Of a DNA stretch of 64,000 nt, positions 11,069-22,269 are shown in pieces. The position numbers and the translations under genes are program-made. The DNA is from Megalobrama amblycephala (Eukaryota; Chordata; Actinopteri; Cypriniformes; Xenocyprididae), in assembly GCF_018812025.1 (NCBI RefSeq), contig NC_063054.1, positions 36,042,396-36,106,395 of the forward strand. Reading direction: 5' to 3'. Each line of letters starts with the position of its first letter. Within the stretch, counting starts at the first letter, position 1. A model generated the notes under the pieces. It saw only the letters and a program-made list of their open reading frames with translations, did no database searches and was not told where the DNA came from.

Positions 11069-11699
11069 ATATATAAAAAACAGTATGCATTTATTTATTT
11101 ATTTTTAAATGAGTATGCAAAACACTATGCAGTTTGTAATGAATGTTTCAAACAATACTAGTACTATTGTGACCTTTTCTGCGCTGCATGTTTAATTCAG
11201 CGAGTGCTGTCCATCATCTTTTTCCATTTTTAATTCAGTTGTAAGTAAAAATGTCTTTTAATGTCATTTAATCAAATAATGAGTGAAGAAAGAGGTGGTT
11301 GAATTAACACATGCATATACAGTAATGTGACAAGAGCCGAACTGGTGCAACTAATCGCCTTTAGTCCTCAGAAAGACTTTAGCGTGACTCACTGGAGCGG
11401 CACTAAAGCGGCTCTACGGCTGCGGGGGATATTTTTGGAAAATTATAGAGCGGAGTTTAACATGAGAGAGCAGATATTGAGGAGGAATTCCCTCAAAACC
11501 GGAACGCAGCTGTTAGGAGAACATCTCCAGCCAACAGGAACCACACACACACCCTAAACCACACGCTGAACGCTCAAGGGCAAAATACTGGTTAAATAAA
11601 TGGACAGTGGTCACATCAAAGCTCATAATAAGTAGATGATTTATTCTAAACACTGTCATTAACCTCGGGGTGACCTGACTTGATCATCAGCTCCCATAA
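11069..11699. other. No recognised feature
   Basis: The short open frame at 11327-11557 has no recognised domain, no splice signal and no upstream context. Otherwise non-descript sequence. Confidence 0.4.
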
Positions 11700-12240
11700 T
11701 TTTTCTAGTTTTAAGCAAAAACTCACTTCATTTCTAAATATGTTTCTTCTTTTTTAAGCATAAATCAAACTAAATTTACTCAGGATGATTAAATTTGCCA
11801 GTGATGTAGAAAAATTCTTAAATCAAGATACATTTACTTGAGAAGCAAAAAGACTGAAATGAAATGAAAATGCAAGAGAAATTAAAGTATTCTCCATTTT
11901 ATTGTAATATTGTTTTAAGCAAAAACTGACTTCATTTATATATATATAGTCTTGTTTTCTGTAAATGTGTCAAAATGAAGTGTTTTGCGTAAAAGAAGAA
12001 AAAAATGTTTTATATTTTGATGATGATGATGTGCAATACTTCTCAGTTTCTCTTGCATTTCTAAATATTTTTCTTCTTTCTAAAGTGTAAATTGAACTAA
12101 ATTTAGTCAGGTTTATGCTTAAAACAATTTGCCAGTGATTTATGTACTTGATTTAAGTATTTTCCTACATAAACCGACTTCATTTTGACACATTTTTCAG
12201 AACAGAAGACTTAATATCTGAAGTCATTTTGCTTCTCAAG
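11700..12240. repeat. Fold-back repeat of the TTTTAAGCAAAAACT family
   Basis: TTTTAAGCAAAAACT, ACTTCATTT and the TTGCTTCTCAAG end recur in direct and inverted form. The same motifs (CTTAAATCAAGATACATTT, GAGAAGCAAAATGAC) occur at 26556-26905, so this is a dispersed repeat. Confidence 0.6.
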
Positions 12241-12956
12241 TGAGTGTATCTCAATTTAAGAAGTGTACTAGAAAACAAGACAAAACGACTGAGGAAGAAC
12301 ATCATTTTTTGCAGCATGAGCACAGCCACCAACAGCACACGCCTGCGTCTGCAATACATTGTGGGATGTTCCACCGAGGTGATCTCCGGACAGTCGTCTC
12401 CATGGCAACCACGGCCCTTGCCCAGTTCCGACCTGGCAGCTACAGAACCAAACCTCCGTGGAGACGTTTTCCCGTCACGTGGGCCGAAACGTGGCACAGC
12501 TGCTTTTGTGGGGTTATGCAATATGAGCACTGCTGTTTCTTTGCGGATCATTCCGGATGTCAGAGGGGAACAATAAGCGTTTATTTTATGAATGTTGGGA
12601 GTGAAAGAGCAATAGGATTTGCATTTGTTATGGACACTATGCAGGGAGGATGTGGCTTTAACTTCCTCCTCACAGGGCAGTTCAGGACTCATGAGCCACT
12701 TTGGACTTCTGAGTGGAAGGTGACTTTGAATGAGAAAGGATGTGGACCATGAAGGTGTTTTTGAGATGATTTTGATGTCTTGCACATCCTCCAAACTCAC
12801 TTCCCTCGCAAATTTCACCCAGAGACAATTAGTTCCTCTTGACTTTTCCTACATGTATATGCATTTCTGTCTGACAAAGGAACATATAAAGAACAAAACT
12901 GAGCATAGATGAATATTCTCTAGTGCCATTTTGTAATAAAAGGGGTTAAATCTAAC
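12241..12956. other. Low-repeat segment with open frames on both strands
   Basis: Higher GC than its surroundings, with open frames of 212 codons (minus) and 170 codons (plus) overlapping. Neither has a recognised domain or supporting splice sites. Could be a non-coding exon, a conserved element or an old repeat. Confidence 0.35.
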
Positions 12957-13500
12957 AAAAACGTCCATATTTCACCCCAGGACAACGTTATGTTTTGCAC
13001 ATGAATTCTGTTTTTGTACCATTGTTTTTTTTTTTTCTTCATTGTGACACTGATTTCATGAAAATTAAGCACATTTTCCTCTCAAACTCTCAAAGCTTGG
13101 ATGTTTTTTTACGTTTTTAGAATTTTCTTTTAAAAAATACATTAAATAAATGCTGTAATACAATATTTTATTCTCATTTAAGGCAGTATGACAATACCAT
13201 GATGTACACAATCTACATAATATGTCAGAATTTATGTAAAAAATATATTTTTATTTTGTTGCATTGCAATTATCAGAAAAATATCATTTATTTATTTATT
13301 TATTTATCATTATTTATTTGTTTACTAGTTGGTTGCATTACATAATGATAATTTGTGGGAAATGTGTTTGTAATTGTCATGAAAATAATGTTTCAGTGAA
13401 AAAAACAAAACAATTCTTGGTCCTAAATATAGACTTTGTTTTATTTATGCAAAATATAATATCTTTATTTCTGTCATTTTGGGGTGAATTTTGACCTGGA
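12957..13500. repeat. Possible inverted-repeat element
   Basis: Left ACGTCCATATTTCACCCC and right TTTTGGGGTGAATTTTGACC are imperfect inverted copies about 540 bp apart. The interior is AT-rich. Weak evidence. Confidence 0.35.
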
Positions 13501-13910
13501 CATTTTCTGGATTTACCCTGAAAACGCACATATTGATAATGCAGAATTTTACAGCTGTTGCAACTAATTTGTTCTTTAGATAAAGATTATTTGTACATAT
13601 GTTTGACCAATGACTGATTTACCATCAGTTGAACTGGTGGGGTCTTCATTTGAAACTTTGGGTTTTTGTTGTATATATACACACACACACAATCTCGCTC
13701 TCTCTGTCAACCAACACAATTAATTATGTATGAAATGTTTATGTTTATGAAGTCAATTTTTTAACAAGTAGAATTCAGATGGCATAATTGTTGTACCTCT
13801 ACATATTGTTGATTGTATGGGAACTTACAAAATAAGTGCACACTCATTCAATATGTGTATGAACTGCGACCCCATGCACTGTGAACTCAACGTGATGTGG
13901 GATTCATGCC

Positions 13911-13940
<30 letters not shown>
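13911..13940. repeat. (AAT)n microsatellite
   Basis: About nine to ten AAT units. Confidence 0.9.
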
Positions 13941-13941
<1 letters not shown>

Positions 13942-14107
13942 GTATGATGATCAAAATATAAATATATATCTATTTCATGTCAAGTTAGTTACTATGAACC
14001 ATAACTGAATACATCTGTAAAACGTATATGAATGTATTGTCATGCTTTAATGGACATACAGTATCCAAACAATGCATTTTACTGTAAAGCAATAACATGA
14101 AAAAAAA

Positions 14108-14129
14108 ATATATATATATAAATAAATAA

Positions 14130-14210
<81 letters not shown>
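14108..14210. repeat. (TA)n / (AATA)n / (TG)n compound microsatellite
   Basis: TA run, then AATA units, then a long TA run ending in a short TG run. Confidence 0.93.
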
Positions 14211-14212
<2 letters not shown>

Positions 14213-14437
14213 AAAATAATTATTCCTGTACATTTGTCATATCTTTGAGAAAGGAATGTTTAAAATATGTCACAAATTAAATGATGCCATTTATACCTGT
14301 TTCATAGTGTTTGTGGCCTGTGCTGTTTTAAATGCAATGCAATGTGAACAATTAAGAAGCAACAGGAGTCAAATGGAGTGATGGTTCAGGGTGCATACAC
14401 TGATGGGTTAGTTAGTGGAGTCAGATGTTTCAGGTCA
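14211..14437. other. No recognised feature
   Basis: AT-rich sequence preceding the nested element at 14441. Confidence 0.4.
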
Positions 14438-15074
14438 CTAGGGCTGTGTTCCAGTTCATTTTTTTATGCCCTTCCCTCACTAATTTCCCTCAGTCTCGTT
14501 GACTCGGATGTATGTCATTGCTTAAGTTGCACGAGTGCCCACTGCTGGTGGAACCCTTGCGATGGGCTGAATTGGAACGTCACTTAGAATCTGAGTTAAT
14601 TTATTATTTAAATTTTTTCCCTTACAAAACTGTTTAGTGCAGCAATCTATAGGGTGATGTAACGTCTGGACCAATCAGCCACACAATTATTCATTGTATT
14701 TAATGAATTACCCATAAACTCACTCTCACTATCAAAGTTCTCTGAACTCATCCCCCTAAAACTGTAACCAGCATCCCAATGTTGCTAGCACACAGGCCAA
14801 CCTAGGTGTCCTGTTACAGTTATATGGTACTTTTATGATCCAGAAGAATTCTGGAGAGACTAGTGACTCATTCTTCCTGAGAAGGACGAATAAACTCTCT
14901 TAATCCTATGTATTCTCTATATAACCACTTGGGAAATGTATAAACATGTATCCAATTTTAATAATATTAATTTTATTACATTAAGTTAATTTTATTAACT
15001 GATTAAAATATTAATAATTAATTATAACTAGTTATGATTAATTATTCATATTTATTTTGAGCTAATTTGCTACA

Positions 15075-15142
15075 GTGAATTCAGGTTGATTGGGACAAGT
15101 CGTCTCAATGGCAAAAAAGTGTCCCAATCACACTGAATTCAC
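15075..15142. repeat. Short hairpin (imperfect palindrome)
   Basis: GTGAATTCAG-TTGATTGGGACA at 15075-15097 is matched inverted by TGTCCCAATCA-CTGAATTCAC at 15120-15142, with a loop of about 22 bases. Confidence 0.65.
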
Positions 15143-15269
15143 CCTATGTCTAGGTGTGTTTGGGTTGTTTTAGATATTTAAAAAAAAAAAAATTTTTTAA
15201 TTAAATGCAATATGTGGTGACGTCACAATCATGTTGCATTGTGGGATATGAAGTGTACATCAGAGTCTC

Positions 15270-15878
15270 GGTGCGTTCCAAACGGGATATATTGCCCTCC
15301 GAAGGGCACTTCGGAGTGAAAACAATCTTCGTCACCATATTGAAGGGTCGTTCCAAACCGAAGTGCTTCGGAATGAAGGATTTTGAAGGGTACAACTGAT
15401 GGGCCCCCATGATCCTTTGCACAGGGAAGTTGTTTGACGTCACAGAATGGGTGCAGGAGGCTCGGAGTTCGATTTTACCTATAAATGTATAGTATTTTTC
15501 TATACTACTGTAATATTTATACGAGTTAGATTTGGTACATTATTATGGACAAAATGACATTGTACTTAAAAATCTTTACAGCTCCCTTTATCAGTCCATT
15601 TAAATGTTTCAAATACATAGACACAATATACATTATATTTAACATAAAAGACTGGCAGTATATAATGTTATTACAGTAAATGAATGCGCATTTTACAAAT
15701 CGGGGGGGAGAAGGCGGCGCCTCCTTGATTGTCTTGTTAACATGACACAAAAATGCATTCCAAAAAAAAGAGTTTTTTTGACCCCTACACCCTTCCTCCC
15801 TTCGAAGCTCTCACTCCGGAGGGTGAACCCTTTGAAGGGATTAGGGCATAGGGATGAGCCCTTCCGAATGGAACGCAG
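15270..15878. mobile_element. Nested non-autonomous element with GTGCGTTCC-type ends
   Basis: Left GGTGCGTTCCAAACGG and right CCGAATGGAACGCAGG are imperfect inverted ends. GAAGGG and CCGAAG blocks recur in both orientations next to them. It lies wholly inside 14441-16050, so it inserted later or is an internal duplicate of a related family. Confidence 0.5.
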
Positions 15879-16099
15879 GGTAGATTCGCTCCCTCGGTCA
15901 AAATCAAAGGAGCGAGGGTCTGTCCATATAAACTTCCCTCATCGACTTCACAAAGTGGAACGCACTTCAAAATGGCGGCAGGGATTCCCTCGAGGGGAAG
16001 TGCTTAGGGAAGTTTGCGAGTGCTTGTCTAAAAGTGGAATGGAACACAGCCTAAGAGACTTTAAAAACACTCAGATTGTGTGATTAGAAGGACGACTTT

Positions 16100-16732
16100 A
16101 TTAGGTACACCTGATCAACTGCTCATTTACACAAATATCTAATCGGCCAATCAGACGGCAGCAACTCAATGCATTTAGGCATGTAGACATGTTCAAGACA
16201 ATCTGCTGAAGTTCAAACAGAGCATCAGAATGAGGAAGAAAGGTGATTTAAATGATTTTGAACATGTCATGGTTGTTGGTGTCGGTCTGAGTATTTCAGA
16301 AACTGCTGATCTACTGGGATTTTCACACACAACCATCTCTAGGGTTTACAGAGAGTGGCCCAAAAAAGAGAAAATATCCAGTGAGTGTCAGTTCTGTGGG
16401 TGAAAATGCTTTGTTGATATCAGAGGAGAATGATCAGACTGGTTCAGCTGATAGAAAGACAATAGTAACTCAAATGAGCACTCGTTACAAACGAGGTGAA
16501 GAGCATCTCTGAACACACCTTGAAGCAGGTGAGCTACAGCAGCAGAAGACACACCGGTGACACTCCTGTCAGCTGAGAACCGCAAACTGAGGCTACAATT
16601 CACTCTGACTCAGCAAAACTGGACAATAGAAGATTGGAAAAATGTTTCCTGGTCTGATGAGTCTTGATTTCTGCTAGACATTCAGATGGAAGGGTCAGAA
16701 TTTGGCATAAACAACATGGAAGTGAAGTGACA
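16100..16732 (+). mobile_element. 5' part of a second Tc1-like lineage, truncated
   Basis: Begins near TTAGGTACACCTGATCAACTG and continues through a decayed transposase to about 16732, where a tRNA-derived SINE begins. The catalytic half and the 3' terminus are absent. The lineage differs from the 23.9 kb and 45.1 kb elements. Confidence 0.8.
16230..16397 (+). pseudogene. Tc1 transposase N-terminal relic
   Basis: ATG at 16230 opens MRKKGDLNDFEHVMVVG, followed by LSISETADLLGFSHTTISRV, a typical Tc1 helix-turn-helix DNA-binding region, then YREWPKKEKIS and a TGA at about 16395. Relative to the family pattern a short block before LSISETA is missing. Downstream pieces survive out of frame, for example the region coding WSDES-like residues near 16655, where a TGA follows. 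Cannot encode a working enzyme. Confidence 0.8.
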
Positions 16733-16807
16733 CAGTGTCCCATACTCAGAATTTGTGCTCTGCATTTCACCCATCCAAGTGCACACACATCATAGCACTG
16801 AGTATTG

Positions 16808-16876
<69 letters not shown>

Positions 16877-17075
16877 CCAGAGCTGTGGGCAGCCGTTTTT
16901 GCTGCGATTGGGGGTTTGGTTTCTTGCTTAAGGGCACCTCAGTTGTGGGTAATAAGAGTAGAAGAGAGCGCTGTTCATTTACTCCCCCCACCAACATTTC
17001 CTGCTGGTACTGAGACTCAAACCTGCAACCTTCAGGTTACAAGTCCAACTCTCTAACCGTTAGGCTGCAGGGATT
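16733..17075 (-). mobile_element. tRNA-derived SINE
   Basis: On the minus strand the head (from about 17075) reads GCCTAACGGTTAGAGAGTTGG (A-box region), then GGACTTGTAACCTGAAGG (anticodon-arm-like) and GCAGGTTTGAGTCTCAGTAC (B-box region), clearly tRNA-like. The body contains a (TG)n tract (16809-16873 on plus) and ends near CACTGTGTCACTTCAC. It abuts the truncated Tc1 fragment. Confidence 0.8.
16809..16873. repeat. (CA)n microsatellite inside the SINE
   Basis: About 32 CA units expanded within the SINE body. Confidence 0.95.
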
Positions 17076-17083
17076 AAACAGAG

Positions 17084-17385
17084 GGGCTCCCAGTTTTAAT
17101 GCTAGTAATCCTGAAGACTTTGATTAGCTTGGCCAGGTGTGTTTGCTTAGGGATGGTGCAAAACTCTGCAGGAAAGTGGACTGCAAGTGACAGAGTTAAA
17201 GATGCATAACTAGAAGAATAACAAAGTTCAGTATATGGTAGATCAGGGCTGTCTAAACTTGGTCTAGGAGGGCCACTGTCCTGCAGAGTTTAGCTTCAAC
17301 TCTCCTCAACACACCTGCCTGGAAGTTTCTAGTATGATTAATTGAGGATGGAGCTAAACTTTGCAGGGCAGTGGCCCTTCAGGAG
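17084..17385. repeat. hAT-like relics of the GGGCTGTCTAAAC family
   Basis: Two decayed copies of a common fish non-autonomous repeat: 17090-17180 (GATTAGCTTGGCCAGGTGTG) and 17244-17382, which starts CAGGGCTGTCTAAACTTGG and ends GCAGGGCAGTGGCCCTTC. GAGCTAAAC-TGCAG blocks occur inverted, giving a hairpin. Another relic is at 52289-52350. Confidence 0.6.
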
Positions 17386-18775
17386 TCCTTCAGTCAGGCA
17401 TACTTCACTTGAACGACAAGTTCAATTTCATTCCATCATTACATGCAGTGCAAAGCATCAGCACAAAGAAATAAGCAAAGATATATTCTCTCTTCACATG
17501 CATTCATCACCTAGTTCTTTGTGTTTATCTTTATGTTAATGCATTGAAATTAAGTAGGCATACCGAATTTAATATTAGGACATGGAAACTCCCAAAAAAG
17601 ATGTGAAATAAAAGAGAACAAATACATTTCCCCCCCTCATAACTTCTTAAATGATTGTATTTGATGACCAGCAGGTGGCAGACTAACACCACTGTTTGAT
17701 TTGCAGAGATTTCGCAGTAACAAATCATTGGATATTCAGTAGCCACAGAAGACATTTGTACTTTAATGTCTCAGTGTTTCTACGTTTGACATTTGTTTTA
17801 AATAACGGAAACAGAGAAAACCTCCTGCAGCATTTTAGCACTGTTCAGACTTGGTTTGATGATGTATTATCTAATATTCAACAACATTCAGACATTGTAA
17901 CTGTGCTTTTGGGGTCACATTACATGTGTGACAAAGAATGAATACAATGGGATCAAATCTAAGTTTATTAATCAATCTGTTTGTTCTTGTAAAAGCCTTT
18001 GGCTATAAACCTTTAAAATCTCTTGTGAGCCACCAGATCATCATCTGAGCTTTAAAACCAAATGAGTGTTTGTGTGTGAGCGATATAAACCATCTGCAAC
18101 AGTTAAACTCCCTCATATTTCAGGTAAAACCTCTTATTAAGGGGGCAATTCACCACCTGTCAGTGTTGGAGCATTTGCTCCGTAATTACACCAGTTTGAC
18201 TGGTAAAGCTGCGATTCTGCTCTACCAGTCAAGCGGATATAACAGCCTGCTAGGTTAACTCTGTCAGGGCTTTTTCAGCATTGACCTGCCTTTAGCTAAA
18301 TGACTGTAATTTTCATAACTGCATATACACTGCATTTTTTAACCGACGGGTATTTTATTTTATTTATTTATTTACAGACATAAAGATCACATTCAAACAG
18401 ACTTGTTTTCATTCATTCATATGCAGAAGTACAAACGAGAGGTGTTTCAGAGTGGACCGTGCATCCAATCAACAACCATAGAAAATACTTTGACAGCGTA
18501 ATGAGAGTTTAAATATAATAGTGATCAGTCAGATATCTTCACCCATCTGAGCTCAAGACAAACTCTTCCACTTGATTCAGGGTAATGAGACTCACACTAG
18601 GGGTTTGGTGCTGATAAGAGGATCTCTTGGTCTCTTTCTCCCTAATGAGCCTTTGTACAGACCATCTAATGAGCAGGACAGTGAATGTGCCTTTCATGTT
18701 TGTTTGTGGTTATCAAGTCACCAAACCATATTTCTCAATTAGATTTCCATTCGTTAGTCAAGGCTTACACACACA
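17386..18775. other. No recognised gene or repeat
   Basis: Mostly low-repeat sequence. Short open frames carry no recognised motif. Ends in a short (CA)n/(TA)n tract at 18770-18793. Confidence 0.4.
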
Positions 18776-18797
18776 CACACACACATATATATACATA

Positions 18798-19260
18798 CAC
18801 CGATCAGGCATAACATTATGACCATCTTCCTAATATTGTGTTATCAGAACCAGCATTAACTTCTTGAGCAGTTTAAGCTACAGTAGCTTGTCTGTTGGAT
18901 CGGACCACACGGGCCAGCCTTCGCTGAGTCTTGTCCGCCCATGACCCTGTCACCAGTTCACCGCTGTTCCTTCCTTGGACCACTTTTGATAGATCCTGAC
19001 CACTGCAGACCGGGAACACCCCACAAGAGCTGCAGTTTTGGAGATGCTCTGACCCAGTCGTCTAGCCATCACAATTTGGCCCTTGTCAAACTCGCTCAAA
19101 TCCTTACGCTTGCCCATTTTTCCTGCTTCTAACATCAACTTTGAGGAAAAAATGTTCACTTGCTGCCAAATATATCCCACCCACTAACAAGTGCTGTGAT
19201 GAAGAGATGATCAGTGTTATTCACTTCACCTGTCAGCGCTCATAATGTTATGACTGATCA

Positions 19261-19263
<3 letters not shown>
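18798..19263 (-). mobile_element. Internally deleted Tc1-like element (MITE-like)
   Basis: Ends CACCGATCAGGCATAACATT and AATGTTATGACTGATCAGTG are inverted repeats flanked by TA (18796-18797, 19264-19265). Only the transposase N terminus survives (minus strand, [19 protein letters not shown], about 19118-18950). Compared with 45096-46285, roughly 725 bp between GTGTTAT and AGAACCAGCATTAAC has been lost. Confidence 0.9.
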
Positions 19264-19310
<47 letters not shown>

Positions 19311-19312
19311 GT
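19264..19312. repeat. (TA)n microsatellite at the Tc1 end
   Basis: TA tract starting at the target TA of the deleted Tc1 element. Confidence 0.92.
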
Positions 19313-20170
19313 TTGTGTTGGGTCACCACTTGATGTGTGCAGTGTGCAATGCAACATTGAAACAAAGCATTTTCCACAAAAATGACAAAATAGTATTGCA
19401 TGTTTGCAAGACAATTTGTCTTCATTAGCACAATCTAATTAAACTTTGTCCTTCTAAGAGCAAGCTGCATTCCAAACAAAGCCTGCCAGCACACAAGACG
19501 CATCTCAATTCAATTAGAGTTTAAACGTACCTGTCATGGTAGACTTCCCAAATGAACCATTTGCAATTCTGGATTAGTTCCATAAGATGCCTTGAAAACT
19601 GAAAATGGCAGAATTCCCCATCTCAAAAATGATCACAAAATTGTTTAACCTATGACTGCTGAAGTTAACAAATCATAATGGCAGATTCTGAGCTTTCCTG
19701 AGTGCTCTAATGGAAGCTTGTAGATGTTTCCTATGATGGAGTTCATGAGCATTAGTGTTGGAGGACGCCCAAGTCACACATTTACGAGCGAGCGTGTGAT
19801 TGCAGCAAGCTGCACCTTCATTTTCTGACATTATAAATCTGCCTTGGTGTTATTAATGCAAATTGCTTTTTTGATAATGTGCTGCCTCATTGTATTAAAA
19901 TTCATAACATACAGGAAAATGAGAAATATTGCCAGTAACCTGGAAGCCTGAATGCTCAAGGTTCCCGCACCTTTTAACAAATGAATTTCTGTGACTTTTC
20001 CAGTCATTCGTGATTACTGGATAGACCCTTTTCACATTTCCGGGTTTCTCAGAAGTGGAAGTCATCATAGTTGGGTAAACTTTTAAAGCGGTGAATGAGA
20101 GACTTAATTAAATATATTTTTTTGTGTTTCTATTTGCGCAAATAGCAAAAGAAAAACTCCACAACAGAGT
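19313..20170. other. No recognised gene or repeat
   Basis: Moderately complex sequence, no exon-like signal recognised. Confidence 0.4.
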
Positions 20171-20174
20171 TTTC

Positions 20175-21743
20175 ACAAATCAGAGAGGCCTCCACTAACA
20201 GCAAGATAATTAACACTTTCAATGCCCAGAAAGCTACTAAAGACGTATTTAAATCAGTTAATGTGACTACAGTGGTTCAACCTTAATGTTATGAAGTGAC
20301 GAGAATACTTTTTGTGTGCCAAAAAAAAACAAAATAACGACTTTATTCAACAATATCTAGTGATGGGCGATTTCAAAACATTGCTTCATGAAGCTTCGAA
20401 GCTTAACGAATCATTTGTTTCTAATCAGTGTTTCGGAGTGCGTATCAAACTGCCAAAGTCATGTGATTTCAGTAAACAAGGCTTTGATACATCAAAAGTG
20501 TTTTGAAACGTTTCAAAATTTCAATGGTTCACCACTGGGGGGCGTGACTTTGGCAGTTTGATACGCGCTCCGAACCACTAATTCGAAACAAATGATTTGT
20601 TAAGCTTCGAAGCTTCATGTAGCAATGTTTTGAAATCGCTCATCACTAGATATTGTTGAATAAAGTCATTATTTTGATTTTTGGCAAACAAAAAGTATTC
20701 TCATCACTTCATAACATTAAAGGGTTAGTTCACCCAAAAATGAAAATAATGTCATTAATTACTCACCCTCATGCCGTTCCACAGCTGTAAGACCTTCGTT
20801 GATCTTTGGAACACAAATTAAGATATTTTAGTTGAAATCCGATGGCTTCGTGAGGCCTGCATAGCCAGCAATGACATTTCCTCTCTCAAGATCCATTAAT
20901 GTACTAAAAACATATTTAAATCAGTTCATGTGAGTACAGTGGTTCAATATTAATATTATAGGCCTAAAGTAATGAGAATATTTTTGGTGCGCCAAAAAAA
21001 CTAAATAACGACTTATTTAGTGATGGCCGATTTCAAAACACTGCTTCAGGAAGATTCGGAGCATAAATTAATCAGCGTGTCGAATCAGTGGTTCGGAGCG
21101 CCAAAGTCACGTGATTTCAGCAGTTTGGCGGTTTGACACATGATCCGAATCATGATCTGACACGCTGATTCGACACGCTGATTCATTATGCTCCGAATCT
21201 TCCTGAAGCAGTGTTTTGAAATCGGCCATCACTAAATAAGTCGTTATTTAGTTTTTTTGGCGCACCAAAAATATTCTCGTCGCTTTATAATATTAATATT
21301 GAACCACTGTACTCACATGAACTGATTTAAATATGTTTTTAGTACATTAATGGATCTTGAGAGAGGAACTGTCATTGCTCCCTAGAGGCCTCACGGAGCC
21401 ATCGGATTTCAACTAAAATATCTAAATTTGTGTTCTGAAGATTAACAAAGGTCTTATGGGTGTGAAACGGCATGCGAGTGAGTAATAAATGACAGAACTT
21501 TTGGGTGAACTAACCCTTTAAGGTTGAACCACCTTAGTCACATGAACTGTTTTAAATACATAGCTTTCTGGGTATTGAAAGTGTTAGTTATCATGCTGTC
21601 AATGCAGGGCTCTCTGAGCCATCGGATTTTATGCAAAATATCTTAACTTGTGTTCTGAAGATGAACGAAGGTCTTACGGGTGTTGAACGACATGAGGGTG
21701 AGTAATTAATGACAGAATTTTAATTTTTGGGTGAACTAACCCT
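20175..21743. mobile_element. Outer fold-back element of the AGGGTTAGTTCACCC family, interrupted
   Basis: The left arm (about 20175-20470) and right arm (20550-20716 continuing at 21522-21743) are inverted copies, with GAAGCTTCGAAGCTTAA blocks around the centre. It ends CTAACCCT followed by TTAA (21744-21747). The right arm is split by the element at 20721-21517. The left terminus (AGGGTTAG) is missing, so the 5' end is truncated or decayed. Confidence 0.75.
20721..21517. mobile_element. Nested TTAA-flanked fold-back element
   Basis: 797 bp, from AGGGTTAGTTCACCCAAAAA to TTTGGGTGAACTAACCCT, nearly palindromic around 21120. TTAA at 20717-20720 and 21518-21521. Removing it restores CATAACATTAAGGTTGAACC, which matches the reverse complement of the outer element's left arm at 20273-20292, so the target site and TTAA duplication are directly demonstrated. 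Confidence 0.9.
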
Positions 21744-21869
21744 TTAACTAGTTTTTTTTTTTTTTGTAATTTGATGCAAAGGTAATACTAAGTATAGTAT
21801 TATAAATGTACATACATTTAAAAAAAAATGAAAAATAAAGAAAACTGCAGGATTTACGATATGGATGAC

Positions 21870-22155
21870 CGTTAAAACTCTTGTTATTAGCGACACCTGT
21901 GGCCGTTAAGTGAACTGCAGCCACATCTTACTGCACACGTAACGTACACTGAACGTGATCCAAGGCCTCTATATACTCACGGCGCAGTTCTTCTTTGTTC
22001 ATTGCTTGGAAGTAAAAAGAGGTTGAAAGTACATACAGCGACATATCCTACTGTTAACGAACATCTCGACGCCGTCCATGCTGTTCAGGACGACGGTTAG
22101 ATGAAGTAAATTATGTGCTGCGCGCTGTCCACTCAGTAAATAAACACAACAAAAA
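21870..22155 (+). promoter_or_regulatory. Possible promoter and 5' leader
   Basis: CTATATACTC near 21970 resembles a TATA box about 185 bp before the ATG at 22156. The segment is less AT-rich than its flanks and contains CpGs. Speculative. Confidence 0.25.
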
Positions 22156-22245
22156 ATGTCAGTGGTAGTTAGGAAAACGTCTGATCGCGATGTGGGTATG
22201 TTTGGACCTGCTCTGCAATTCACCAGCATCATGTCAACAGATGAG
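22156..22245 (+). CDS. Candidate first coding exon of an unidentified gene
   Basis: ATG at 22156 in AAAAAATGTC context opens MSVVVRKTSDRDVGMFGPAL and continues QFTSIMSTDE (30 codons) to a possible donor GAG/gtaatt at 22246. Without splicing the frame stops at TGA 22267. No downstream exon was recognised, and I do not recognise the peptide. It could be the first exon of a gene or of a decayed transposon, or chance. Confidence 0.25.
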
Positions 22246-22269
22246 GTAATTCAAATTACACTGTTATGA

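Larger units (their letters stand above)
14441..16050. mobile_element. Non-autonomous DNA transposon with a second element nested in it
   Basis: Left terminus GGGCTGTGTTCCAGTTC and right terminus GAATGGAACACAGC are inverted, and CTA flanks both (14438-14440 and 16051-16053), consistent with a 3-bp target duplication as in PIF/Harbinger-like elements. The interior has repeated CCCTTCCCTC / GAGGG blocks. A related inverted-terminus element lies inside (15270-15878). No transposase frame is left. Class is uncertain. Confidence 0.55.

Noticed and set aside
12180..12818. 212-codon minus and 170-codon plus open frames
   Set aside because: They overlap on opposite strands, lack splice support and recognised domains; kept only as an unexplained segment.
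13985..14233. Hydrophobic open frame with IYIY repeats
   Set aside because: Translation of a (TA)n tract; same for 27555-27795 and 60789-60995.
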